A stretch of 64,000 bases of DNA. Origin: Micromonospora sp. PLK6-60. GTDB taxonomy: Bacteria > Actinomycetota > Actinomycetes > Mycobacteriales > Micromonosporaceae. The position numbers were made by a program, and so were the translations under genes. Location: the NCBI RefSeq assembly GCF_019890675.1, contig NZ_JAIOAA010000004.1:394161-458160 (forward strand), read 5' to 3'. Below are positions 55,147 through 63,464 of this stretch, in pieces (the first letter of the stretch is position 1; the number at the start of each line of letters is the position of its first letter). The notes under the pieces are model-generated. The model made no database searches, was not told the DNA's origin, and saw only the letters and a program-made list of their open reading frames with translations.

Positions 55147-55443
55147 GTGGGGGGACAGGCTCGGGTGCGTGTGCAGGGGGATCTCTATCATCCGGTGGTA
55201 CCACCGGGTGCCGTGTATGTGGGGCGGCAGGGGTTCGGGTTGCGGCGTTCTCCTTGGGCCAATCCGTTCAGCCTGCGGAAGCATGATCGGGCGGAGGCGT
55301 TGCGCCTCTATCGGCAGTGGCTTGTGGGGCAGCCGGCCCTTGTTGACCGGGCGCGGCGGGAGCTCACGGGGAAGCAGTTGGCGTGCTGGTGTCGGGTCGA
55401 GGATGCGTGCCATGCCGACGTGCTGGCCGACGTCATTGGTTGA
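55147..55443 (+). CDS. DUF4326 protein
   Basis: A 98-residue protein. VYVGRQGFGLRRSPWANPF, the central RAEALRLYRQWL helix and LTGKQLACWCRVEDACHADVL with conserved Cys/His residues define DUF4326, a small family scattered through phages and mobile regions; its role is unknown. The leaderless GTG 55147 is preferred to ATG 54934 or 55018, whose extra residues look random. Its end overlaps the convergent 296-residue gene by 11 bases. Confidence 0.78.
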   Translation: MGGQARVRVQGDLYHPVVPPGAVYVGRQGFGLRRSPWANPFSLRKHDRAEALRLYRQWLVGQPALVDRARRELTGKQLACWCRVEDACHADVLADVIG

Positions 55444-56323
55444 CGTGCAGCCGGTGCCGGGTTGTGGGCCGTCTCGGTGCGTAAACGCCGCCGATGCTGA
55501 AGGACTGCGGTCTTGCCGCTTGGTTGCCCACGTAGAAGGCGACGTCGCGGTCGGCGGCGCAGAGCTGGGTGAGGAACTTGTTTCTCAGCTGCTCCTGGGC
55601 CTCCGGGTCGGTGAGCTGGTCCAGGCGGCGTTGGAGGGCGACGAACTCCCAGTCCCAGAGTGTCTGCTGGTGACCGCGGCAGTGACGGTCCGCGCAGCGG
55701 TAGCGGTAGGCGCCGATGAAGCGTGGTGCTTGCAGCGGGCTGCGTTTGGCCGGTTCCAGTAAGTCGAGCTGGTTGAGGTAGCCAGTGATCTTCCTGCGAT
55801 CCTCCGCCGACCATCCGGGATGTCGCTTGACCTGCAGAGCCGAGATGTCGGCCACGCGAATCAGCGCGATCGATCGTGCGCTCGGGTCGTCGCGGGCCTG
55901 TTTGTTGAGCCGGCACATGGAATCTTCGACGAGTGGATCAAGGAGGTTTCGACGCGACTGCCGACTGGCGAGGTGCCGTTCGGTGGTGATGGTGTCCACG
56001 ATCGGCTTCCAGCTCTCGCGTCGCTGGTCCTGCCTGGCTGGCAGTGCGTCGACGTGGATGATGTCGTACTTGTGGAACTTGCCGTCGTCGTCGAGGTCTC
56101 GATAGTGGACTGGGTAGAGGCGAATCCAGCCCGTCCAGGGTGGGTCCATGCCCAGTGCCCCGACGCAGACCGTCTCCCCGTACCGCGCGGAGGGGTTGGG
56201 TGCCGCTTTCACCGTGATCAGGAGGCGCAGTTTTGCTGGTCGTGCCAGGACTGGCTTCGGTCTCGGCTCTTCGTCGGTGCTCGGTCCCCACAACGGAAGC
56301 TGTTCCAACGGAACCACCCACAT
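55433..56323 (-). CDS. Unrecognised 296-residue protein
   Basis: No family is assigned. Conserved-looking blocks are RLLITVKAAPNPSARYGETVC near residue 32, GWIRLYPVHYRDLD, KYDIIHVDA and, at the end, VAFYVGNQAARPQSFSIGGVY. A possible zinc knuckle (CADRHCRGHQQ) sits near residue 210. Proteins with this outline occur patchily across bacteria, often near DUF4326 or defence-type genes, so an accessory nucleic-acid function is conceivable. Base composition is lower in GC than the flanking core genes. ATG 56323 is the first start; the ribosome site is weak. Confidence 0.65.
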   Translation of the reverse strand: MWVVPLEQLPLWGPSTDEEPRPKPVLARPAKLRLLITVKAAPNPSARYGETVCVGALGMDPPWTGWIRLYPVHYRDLDDDGKFHKYDIIHVDALPARQDQRRESWKPIVDTITTERHLASRQSRRNLLDPLVEDSMCRLNKQARDDPSARSIALIRVADISALQVKRHPGWSAEDRRKITGYLNQLDLLEPAKRSPLQAPRFIGAYRYRCADRHCRGHQQTLWDWEFVALQRRLDQLTDPEAQEQLRNKFLTQLCAADRDVAFYVGNQAARPQSFSIGGVYAPRRPTTRHRLHVNQ

Positions 56324-56837
56324 TGCTCAACGCAGCTGAAGATGCACTTTTAGTTACATAGACAGTCTCACATCTGGGGATCTGGTGCTAGCCGGCCGGG
56401 GGCGAAGGCGGCTGCCCAGCAGAGCGCGGGTGCGGAGAGTTCTCCTGAATTGATGACTTTCAGTAACCACTGTCTCGGTGGGTGGCGCATCATCGCCGAG
56501 CCGGGCAGGCGCGCGTCAGGCGATCGGTACCGAGGTGCGGTGCGCTCCGTGAAGATCAACTTTTGGTGGCCCGGTTTAACCGCTTCGCTTCCTTCGTCCT
56601 CGGCTCTTCGGCTGATTCATTGAACAGTGATCTGCAAAATCGGCCCCAAAACCACGGTTTGGGTATGTGGGTGCTCGCACGGCTCGCCGGCGCCTGGCCC
56701 AACGGCCCACGGCGGGCGCTGTCTCCGGCCACGGCGTTCCCAACTTCCGATCTCCCGGTCAGAGCATCGATCACTCTCTGTTGCAGCTGTGGGAAACAGG
56801 ATGTCGGACCGCCGGGGCTCGGGGGGATCATCAGGGG
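56324..56837. other. 514-base accessory gap without a convincing gene
   Basis: GC content falls visibly here. Open frames exist on both strands (for example 56368-56559 minus) but show no family features or good translation signals. It probably holds the promoter of the 296-residue gene and remnants of deleted mobile DNA. Confidence 0.55.
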
Positions 56838-57304
56838 ATGGGCGACCAGGGTGCCGCGCGGCGGTTGTCCCCGCGGCGGTGGCGGATCCTGTCGTACCTG
56901 GCGCAGCACGGTTCCGCGTCGACGCTGGACGTGGCGCTCGTCTGTGCGGTGTCGCGGCTGACGGCCCACCGCGACCTGGTGTGGCTGCACGAGGCGGGGC
57001 TGGTGCGCCGTGAACGCTCGCCGGAGGGCCGGACCCACACCTGGTGGTACGAGGTCACGGCCGAGGGGACGCGTTGGCCGGCTACCGGCGTGCGGACCGG
57101 CTGGTGCCGTTCGGGGCGGTTCTGCTGATCGCGCAGGACTCCGAGCGGGAGGAACGACTGCAGGCCGACCTGTTTCGTGGGCCGCTGCCGAACGTTGTCG
57201 CCACGACCACACGGCAGCTGTTGTATCGCCACTGGCCGGACGAGCAGGTGTGGCAGGTGCCAGGCGAAGGCGGCAGGCGTTGCCTCGTCGAGGTCGGATA
57301 CTGA
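56838..57304 (+). pseudogene. Eroded replication-relaxation family gene
   Basis: From ATG 56838, about 70 residues form a winged helix (LSPRRWRILSYLAQHGSASTLDVALVCAVS, AHRDLVWLHEAGLVRRER) as at the N-terminus of Replic_Relax proteins of actinobacterial plasmids and integrative elements. The frame then runs out at 57128. A second frame (about 57080-57304) encodes what looks like the C-terminal part of the same family (FGAVLLIAQDSEREERL, NVVATTTRQLLYRHWPDEQVW). The middle third is missing and the halves are out of frame, so this is a remnant of a mobile element. Confidence 0.6.
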
Positions 57305-58185
57305 CCGCACCCATTCGTGATGCCTTGGCCGCCGCCAGCCCTCTGGTCCTGACGAGGTCAGCGGTTCAGACGAACGCGACGCTGATCAACCGACAGTGGT
57401 GCGAGCTGTTCACCGCTTACGGGTTCGAGGTCGGTGTCAGCATCGACGGACCGGGCGCGTTGAACCGGAACCGCCTCGACCGGGCCGGCAAGCCCACCGA
57501 TGCCCGAACCCTGCGAGGCATGCAGACCCTGGCCGACGCAGGGGTGCCGTACTCGGTGATCTGTGTGGTCACACCAGAAACCATCGACCACGCGGAATCC
57601 CTCGTCGACTTCTTCGCCGGCCTTCCCGGCTGTCAGTCGGTGGGCTTCAACATCGAAGAGCAGGAGGGCGCCGACCGGGCACCGGTGTCCGAGTATGCCG
57701 CGTACCGGTTCTGGCAGCACCTCATCGCACATCGCGTCGGCGGCAGCCCGCTGCGGATCCGGGACGTGGACCGGCTGGCCGACTACCTTGCCGCCACCCG
57801 CGCCGGACACGTCGACCACGCGCCGTACGAGCCGATCCCGACCGTCTCCTGGGCTGGACAGGTAGTGCTGCTGTCACCGGAACTGCTCGGCATCACCGAG
57901 CCGCGATACGGCGATTTCATCGCCGGCAACGTCCTCCAGCAACCCATCACCGCCATGCTCGCCCGCGCCGGCGACTTGGACTACGTCGCCGAATTCATCA
58001 CCGCCCTCAACCACTGCGCCGACCACTGCGCCTTCTACGACTTCTGCCGCGGCGCCCAGGCCGGCAACCGTTACTTCGAGCACGCGACCTTCACCGCCCG
58101 CGAGACCACCTACTGTCGGACCACCCGACAGGCCCTCGTCCGCGCCGCCGCGGACCACCTCACCACTCAAGGAGGAGCACCATGA
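57301..58185 (+). pseudogene. N-terminally truncated radical SAM/SPASM peptide maturase
   Basis: Homology begins abruptly at 57301 in mid-domain: SAVQTNATLINRQWCELF and GVSIDGP are the fourth and fifth strands of a radical SAM barrel of the XyeB/FxsB-like peptide-maturase type. About 90 N-terminal residues, including the Cys-x3-Cys-x2-Cys cluster site, are absent. The C-terminal SPASM region with its cysteines (ALNHCADHCAFYDFCRGAQ) is intact. No sensible start codon exists at the junction, which abuts the eroded replication-relaxation gene. Without the SAM cluster it cannot do radical chemistry. It overlaps the precursor gene by four bases (ATGA). Confidence 0.75.
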
Positions 58186-58364
58186 CCAACGCTCTCGCGG
58201 TCCTCGTCAACGCCGCACCCGAGCAACTCGCCCGCCTCGGCGTCGACCCTGAGCGGTCGGTAGCGTCGATCGACGCGGCGAAGTTCGACAACCGCCCCGC
58301 CTGGGCTAACAAGGGTAAGTTCGACAGTCGGCCCGGCTGGGACAACTGGAACAAGAAGAAGTAG
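58182..58364 (+). CDS. RiPP precursor peptide with cyclophane-type motifs
   Basis: A 60-residue peptide whose ATG overlaps the maturase stop and has a perfect GGAGGAG ribosome site. Residues 1-33 look like a leader (VLVNAAPEQLARLGVDPERSV). The C-terminal 27 residues contain two 12-residue repeats (KFDNRPAWANKG, KFDSRPGWDNWN) and end in Lys-Lys-Lys. Five aromatic three-residue motifs are present: F35-D-N, W41-A-N, F47-D-S, W53-D-N and W56-N-K, the pattern that three-residue-cyclophane-forming radical SAM enzymes cross-link. It resembles my memory of actinobacterial multiple-cyclophane (AmcA-type) precursors; that match is unverified. Confidence 0.75.
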   Translation: MTNALAVLVNAAPEQLARLGVDPERSVASIDAAKFDNRPAWANKGKFDSRPGWDNWNKKK

Positions 58365-58381
58365 CCCCTGGCCACGGGAAC

Positions 58382-58408
58382 GCGCGGGGTGGCGTGCTCA
58401 CCCCGCGC
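58382..58408 (+). terminator. Attenuator-like hairpin after the precursor gene
   Basis: A 10-bp perfect stem (58382-58391 with 58399-58408), 7-base loop, 17 bases after the precursor stop and 20 before the next ATG. It would reduce downstream transcription relative to the precursor. Confidence 0.65.
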
Positions 58409-58427
58409 CCGCACACGTTGAGGACAC

Positions 58428-59090
58428 ATGCGTACCACCACGATCGGCGACGTGAAGGTCCTGCTGCCGGACCTCGAACCGGACGACCTCGACACCATGA
58501 CGGACCTGACGGGCGGCCTCACCGAGGCCCTCGTCGAGGGTGCCGCGTGGCACGGCTCGCACCTTGAGGACGTCCGCATCAGTAGCAGCCTGGTCACCGG
58601 CGTGGACCTGAGCGAGAGCACCTGGGAAGCCGGCAGCCTCTACGGCTGCGAGGTCAACCGCACTGACTTCTCCGGCGTGATCCTGACCGGCGTCACTATT
58701 GAACGCTGCGCGATTACCGGCTCCCGGTTCACCGGCACCAGACTCACCGACGTACGCCTCAAGGACGTCCTGTTCGACGGATGCCGCTTCGACTACGCCA
58801 CCTTCCACCGGGTAACCGCCGCCGGCTCGGTCGCGTTCACCGATTGCACGCTCACGTACGGCGCGTGGTCTTCCTGCCGCCTACCGCGCATCGCACTGCG
58901 GTCCTGCGACCTGAGTGGTCTGGAGCTGGACTCCTGCCAGCTCGATGGCACCGACCTGCGGGGTAGCCGCCTCCACGGCATCAAGACGCCGCTGGACAAC
59001 CTGCGCGGCGTCACCCTCGCCGAGGACCAACTTCCTGACCTCACCCAGCTGACGGTCGCCGCCCTTGACCTCGCCGTGCGCACCGACTGA
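58428..59090 (+). CDS. Pentapeptide-repeat protein, possible self-immunity factor
   Basis: A 220-residue protein. From about residue 45 to 195 it is built of five-residue repeats with central Leu/Phe (for example VDLSESTWEAGSLYGCEV, FTGTRLTDVRLKDVLFDG, DLSGLELDSCQLDGTDLRGS), predicting a right-handed quadrilateral beta-helix. Proteins of this type (MfpA, Qnr, AlbG) mimic DNA and protect gyrase from toxins. Next to a RiPP precursor, self-immunity is a reasonable inference. ATG 58428 has GAGGA five bases upstream. There is only an 8-base gap between its final sense region and the next ribosome site. Confidence 0.85.
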   Translation: MRTTTIGDVKVLLPDLEPDDLDTMTDLTGGLTEALVEGAAWHGSHLEDVRISSSLVTGVDLSESTWEAGSLYGCEVNRTDFSGVILTGVTIERCAITGSRFTGTRLTDVRLKDVLFDGCRFDYATFHRVTAAGSVAFTDCTLTYGAWSSCRLPRIALRSCDLSGLELDSCQLDGTDLRGSRLHGIKTPLDNLRGVTLAEDQLPDLTQLTVAALDLAVRTD

Positions 59091-59105
59091 AGCCGAGGAG
59101 GCATC

Positions 59106-59676
59106 GTGCTCGCTGGACCCACCGGCAGTTCGGACACGATCCTGGTCTGCGTCCGGGGCAACTCCGGCTCAGGCAAGAGCAGCATCGCGCGCGAGCTACG
59201 ACGCCGGCACGGCCGGGGCTGCGCCCTGGTCGAGCAGGACTACCTGCGCCGCATCTTGCTGCGCGAGCGAGATAGGCCCGGCGGCGCGGCACCGGCGTTG
59301 ATCGGGCAGACCGTCCGGTTGGCCCTTGACCACGGCTACCACGTGGTGCTGGAAGGCATCATGCACTCCAGCCGTTACCGAAGCATGCTTACCGCCCTGC
59401 GAGACGGCCACCGCGTCCGGTCGCTGTTCTGCTACCTGGACGTGTCCCTGCCCGAGCCGCTGCGCCGGCATCTCACGCGCCCGCAGGTGAACGAGTTCAC
59501 CGCCGAGCACATGAGCGGGCTGGTACGCCGCGCACGACGTCCTGGGCTGGTCCGACGAACTCGTCCTACCCGAGACCACGGGACTGGATGAGGCCGTCGA
59601 GGCCATCGCGGCTGCCGCCGGGCTGCCCCAACCCGGACGCGACGACGATCTGCTTCCGAACGTTCCGTCGCCGTAG
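59106..59676 (+). pseudogene. P-loop kinase gene with a frameshift
   Basis: GTG 59106 follows GAGGAGG. The protein starts with a Walker A motif (VRGNSGSGKSSIAREL), continues LVEQDYLRRILLRER and HVVLEGIMHSSRY, the layout of small ATP-dependent kinases of the AAA_33/zeta-toxin-like type. Near 59516-59521 one extra base shifts the frame. The true continuation, WYAAHDVLGWSDELVLPETTG and DEAVEAIAAAAGL to TAG 59676, is in the next frame. The existing frame ends prematurely at 59591 with an Arg-rich tail. Either a real mutation or a sequencing error. Its substrate and role in the cluster are unknown. Confidence 0.75.
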
Positions 59677-59814
59677 TTCAGTCCACCGGCCAGCGGTGTC
59701 GCCGTTCGCTGGCGTCGGCCTCGAATGGCCGGGCAACCCCTCGTCACACGTTCCGTCACACGGTGCCGCGTGATCCTGGATTCCACTGACGGATCCACCG
59801 AGGCGGAGTGTGCG

Positions 59815-61278
59815 ATGCGTGTCGTATCTGCAAGCGAGTCGGGCATGAGCGACCTGGGCGGCGACGAACCGCAGTGGAAGCTTCCCGACGCGGGCTGGGG
59901 CCGCAAGGCCGCCGACGCCGCGACCCTGCACGAGCCGCAGAACATCCGCGAGTACGTCGCGATGCACCAGCACCTCAAGGTCGGCAACGGCACCCGGCTG
60001 CTCGACGTCGCCTGCGGTGCGGGGCTGGCCGTCGAACTGGCCACCGCGCGCGGAGCGACGGCGGCCGGCATCGACGCGTCGCCGCGGTTGGTCGCCGTCG
60101 CCCGTGACCGCAGTCCGGGTGCTGATCTCAGGGTCGGGGACATGCGGGCGCTGCCCTGGGCCGACGACGCCTTCGACGTGGTGACCAGCTTCCGCGGGAT
60201 CTGGGGTACGACACCTGAGGTCCTCGACGAGGTGCGGCGGGTGCTGCGGCCCGGCGGGCTGTTGGGGCTCACGGTCTGGGGTCACGTCAAGGCGTCCCCC
60301 GGGGCCTGGGCGCTGCGGCCGTTCCGGTGGGCCGAGTCGTCCCAGGTCGCCCACCAGGCGGCGATGAACAGCCTGGGCAAGCCCGGCGTCGGGGAACAGC
60401 TGCTGACCCGCCACGGGTTCGAGGCGGTCAGGCGGGTCGATGTCCCGTTCGTGTGGGAATTCGCCGATCCCGAGTCGTTCGCCCGGGCCCTTGCCTGCAC
60501 CGGGCCGGGATATGAGGCGATCCAGACCATCGGCGAGGAGCGCTTCAGGTGCGACGCGGCGCAGCTGGCCGCCGCGTATGCCCGTGACGGGCTGCCGTTG
60601 CGGGCTGAGATCAACCTCGTCGGTTTCGTGGCACGGGTTCCGGCGGTGGTCGGCGCAGGCTCGTCGTTTCTCGCCGAACCGGAGGAGCTGACGCCCGCGG
60701 CCAGCGCATCCTATGCCGATGACAGCGCCGAGTTAGGGTACGTCATGAATGCCACGCGGATGTGGGCTCATGACACCGAGGCGTTGGAGTTGGTGTTCAA
60801 AGCTCTGGGCCGAGTCACCAAGACCGCCGAGCTGAGCAGGCGCGACCGTGGCATCCTGGTCACCGCTGCCGCGTCGGCGCTGGGCGACTCCTACTGCTCA
60901 CTGGCATGGGGCACCAAGCTGGCAGCGGCGGCGTCCGCGCAGCTGAGCGCGGGGGTGCTCGCGGGCGACGACAGCCTGCTGGCCGACCGCGAACGGGCGT
61001 TGGCCAGGTGGGCCCGGCTGGTCGCCGCAGACCCGAACTCCACCGCCGTCGCCGACGTCCAGCCGCTGCGCGAGGCGGGCTACGGCGAGGCGCAGATCCT
61101 CGCGATCACGGCGTACGTCGCGCTGCGGGTCGCGTTCTCCTCCGTCAACGACGCGCTGGGCGCCGTCCCCGACTGGCAACTGCGGAGCAGCACGCCCGAG
61201 GCGGTGCTCGAGGCCGTGACGTTCGGTCGCGCACCCGCACCCGCACCCACGCCGGTGGCCGGACCGGGCAGCTCATGA
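59815..61278 (+). CDS. SAM methyltransferase fused to an AhpD/CMD-like domain
   Basis: A 487-residue protein. Residues about 40-290 form a class I methyltransferase (LLDVACGAG at 62-70, GDMRALPWADDAFDVVTSFRG, RRVLRPGGLLGLTVWG). Residues about 300-470 resemble the carboxymuconolactone decarboxylase/AhpD helical fold (LSRRDRGILVTAAASALGDSYCSLAWG), but the usual E-x-x-C-x-x-C has only one Cys. The fusion is unusual. ATG 59815 follows GGAG at seven bases. The regulator overlaps by four bases (ATGA), so the two form one unit. Confidence 0.8.
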   Translation: MRVVSASESGMSDLGGDEPQWKLPDAGWGRKAADAATLHEPQNIREYVAMHQHLKVGNGTRLLDVACGAGLAVELATARGATAAGIDASPRLVAVARDRSPGADLRVGDMRALPWADDAFDVVTSFRGIWGTTPEVLDEVRRVLRPGGLLGLTVWGHVKASPGAWALRPFRWAESSQVAHQAAMNSLGKPGVGEQLLTRHGFEAVRRVDVPFVWEFADPESFARALACTGPGYEAIQTIGEERFRCDAAQLAAAYARDGLPLRAEINLVGFVARVPAVVGAGSSFLAEPEELTPAASASYADDSAELGYVMNATRMWAHDTEALELVFKALGRVTKTAELSRRDRGILVTAAASALGDSYCSLAWGTKLAAAASAQLSAGVLAGDDSLLADRERALARWARLVAADPNSTAVADVQPLREAGYGEAQILAITAYVALRVAFSSVNDALGAVPDWQLRSSTPEAVLEAVTFGRAPAPAPTPVAGPGSS

Positions 61279-63014
61279 CCACCGCGGTACGCCTGTTGGG
61301 ACCGCCGGAGATCGTCAGGGACGGGGTGGTGGTCGCCGGTCCTCGTGGCTACAAGGCCTGGGGACTGCTGGCGTTCCTGGCGTTGGCCGAGCGCCCACCG
61401 AGCAGGCAGCGGCTGGTGTCGATGCTTTTCGAGCACGCCGACGACCCGCGTGGCGCGCTGCGGTGGAACCTGGCGGAGATGCGCCGTGCACTCGGCGGGC
61501 GGGTGGCGGTCGGTCGCGATCCGCTGACCTTCACCGCCGAAAGCGATGTTTCCATCGATGTCATCGGCCTCGCCCGCACGACCGGCGTACTCCAGGGTGA
61601 ACTGCTCGAAGGTCTCAGCTTCGAGGACTCGCCCGCCTTCGACACCTGGCTCAGCGTCGAACGGCAGCGGCTCATCGCGGACTGCCGGGCGTTGGCCCAT
61701 CGTCGGTCGATCGAGTTGTTGACCAGCGGGCAGCCCGAGCAGGCAGCCCACATCGCGGTTCGCGCGCTCGAAGGCGATCGGCTCAACGACGAGTTGCACG
61801 CGGTCCTCGTCACCAGCCTGGCGCGCTCCGGCGACCAGGCGGCAGCACGGATGCACCTGGCCAGATGCGCTGACCTGTATCGCCGGGAGTTGGGCGTCGG
61901 GCTACCCCCGGCCGTCGCCGCCGCTGCCACCGGCGCTCCCGCCGAGCCGACGGCCAGCGCCGCCGCCGTCCGGTCACTGCTCGACCTCGCCGACGCATCC
62001 CTGTCCGCGGGCACCGTGCCGACCGGGATCGACCAGCTCCGTCGCGCCGTGGCAGGGGTGGCCGACACCGACCAGCAGCTGTCCGGCCGGGCTCGGCTCG
62101 CCCTCGCCTCCGCGCTCATCCACTCCGCCGGCGGTCGGGGCGGCGACGTCACCACGCTGCTGCACCAGGCAATCGTGCACGGCCGACGCAGCGGCGACGC
62201 CGCCATCGGCGCCGCCGCCTGCCGGGAACTCGCCTTCCTCGCCGTCCAGGCAGGACACCGGATCGAGGTGGAGCACTGGCTCGACCTGGCCGAAGCCTGG
62301 GGCCCGAGCGAGGCGGAGAAGGCACGGATCCTCGGCGTGCGCGGCATGAGCCTCAGCGACACCGGTGCATACGATGAAGCCCTCACCGCCCTCGGCGGGT
62401 CCGTGGACGCGGCTCGCCGCTGCGGCAACCGTAGGCAGGCGGCCTGGTCGCAGGCGATGGTCGGGCGGGTCCGACTGCTGCGGGGGGAGGCTTCCCAAGC
62501 CGCCCTGGTGCTCGACGAGGCGCTGCACGACATCCGGGCCGAACGCTGGACCGCGTTCATGCCCTTTCCGCAGGCCCTGCGTGGCGAGGCGGCGGTGGCC
62601 GTGGGCGACGCCCGGACGGCACACGAACTGCTCGACTACGCCTGGGTGCAGACCGTCGAGTCCGGCGACCAGTGCTGGGTCGCCGCCGTCAGCCATGCCC
62701 AGGCCACCCTCGCCCTGCACGAGAAGCGCGACGCGCTGACCTGGTGCCGGACCGGCCTCGCCGCGGCCCCCTGGTATCTGTGGCTGCGAGCCCGCGTCAT
62801 CGAGTTGACCACCCGACTCACTCTCGGTACCCGCGAAGGCGCCGACCTGCTCGACGAGCTGGAACGCATCGCCAGCGCCGGAACCATGCGCGAGCTCGTC
62901 GTCCGGGCGCTGATCCAGCGCAGCCGTGTCGACGGCACGCGACACCTGGCCCATGCCCGCGCCATGGCAACCGACATCACCAACTCGGCGCTGGCTGCCG
63001 AACTTCTCCCCTGA
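61275..63014 (+). CDS. SARP/BTAD-type transcriptional regulator with TPR region
   Basis: A 579-residue protein. Residues 1-95 are a winged-helix DNA-binding domain (RLLGPPEIVRDGVVVAGPRGYKAWGLLAFLALAE), about 96-235 the bacterial transcriptional activation domain (LEGLSFEDSPAFDTWLSVERQRL), and the rest helical TPR-like repeats. There is no NB-ARC ATPase. Proteins of this kind activate biosynthetic genes. It overlaps the methyltransferase fusion gene, suggesting a regulator-effector pair that co-occurs. Confidence 0.86.
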   Translation: MTTAVRLLGPPEIVRDGVVVAGPRGYKAWGLLAFLALAERPPSRQRLVSMLFEHADDPRGALRWNLAEMRRALGGRVAVGRDPLTFTAESDVSIDVIGLARTTGVLQGELLEGLSFEDSPAFDTWLSVERQRLIADCRALAHRRSIELLTSGQPEQAAHIAVRALEGDRLNDELHAVLVTSLARSGDQAAARMHLARCADLYRRELGVGLPPAVAAAATGAPAEPTASAAAVRSLLDLADASLSAGTVPTGIDQLRRAVAGVADTDQQLSGRARLALASALIHSAGGRGGDVTTLLHQAIVHGRRSGDAAIGAAACRELAFLAVQAGHRIEVEHWLDLAEAWGPSEAEKARILGVRGMSLSDTGAYDEALTALGGSVDAARRCGNRRQAAWSQAMVGRVRLLRGEASQAALVLDEALHDIRAERWTAFMPFPQALRGEAAVAVGDARTAHELLDYAWVQTVESGDQCWVAAVSHAQATLALHEKRDALTWCRTGLAAAPWYLWLRARVIELTTRLTLGTREGADLLDELERIASAGTMRELVVRALIQRSRVDGTRHLAHARAMATDITNSALAAELLP

Positions 63015-63464
63015 TCCGCGAGCCGGGGTTCGTGCCCCCGCACAGCCGGGTCGACCCGAACGGGAACTTGATCTTGAGCTTCGAGCTCACCGCGCCGGCC
63101 GATCCTTCGTCAGTGGGCGGTCCATGCCCACGAGATGTTCGCGTGCACATTCCACGCGACGAACCGGGCCCGGCGGGGTGGCAATCCTCGCCGCCTCGGG
63201 GGTGGATCCGTGGACCGCGGGTTCGCCAGATCGCAGATGTGGCAAGTGATCCGTCAGGGCGGCAGGGAGAGCGCGAAAACAAGGGATGTCTCGGCTCAAA
63301 TGCATCGAAGTTCTTGAGTGCTTCGAAACAATGTGGCAATCTCGACTTCATCGATGTGTAGCGTTCTCTCATCCCTGTGGTCTGCCCGACGAGCGCCCGA
63401 GCCGGCCGGTGATGTTAGCGCTAACCCCGTTGAGCCGCCCCGACTCTGAAAGGTGCTGAGACAG
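63015..63464. other. 450-base intergenic region before the xylanase gene
   Basis: No credible gene; short frames (for example 63135-63317) lack translation signals. It holds the LacI-type operator at 63414-63425 and presumably the xylanase promoter. Confidence 0.6.
63414..63425 (+). promoter_or_regulatory. LacI-family operator GTTAGCGCTAAC
   Basis: A perfect 12-bp palindrome 40 bases before the xylanase start. Sites of this form with central GCGC are well known before xylanase and other polysaccharide-degradation genes in actinobacteria. Confidence 0.75.

Noticed and set aside
56482..56961. 159-codon plus-strand frame in the accessory gap
   Set aside because: No domain features, poor start context, and it overlaps the winged-helix remnant in another frame.
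59500..59600. Programmed frameshift in the kinase gene
   Set aside because: No slippery heptamer or downstream pseudoknot is apparent at GCGGGCTGG; a mutation or sequencing error is simpler.
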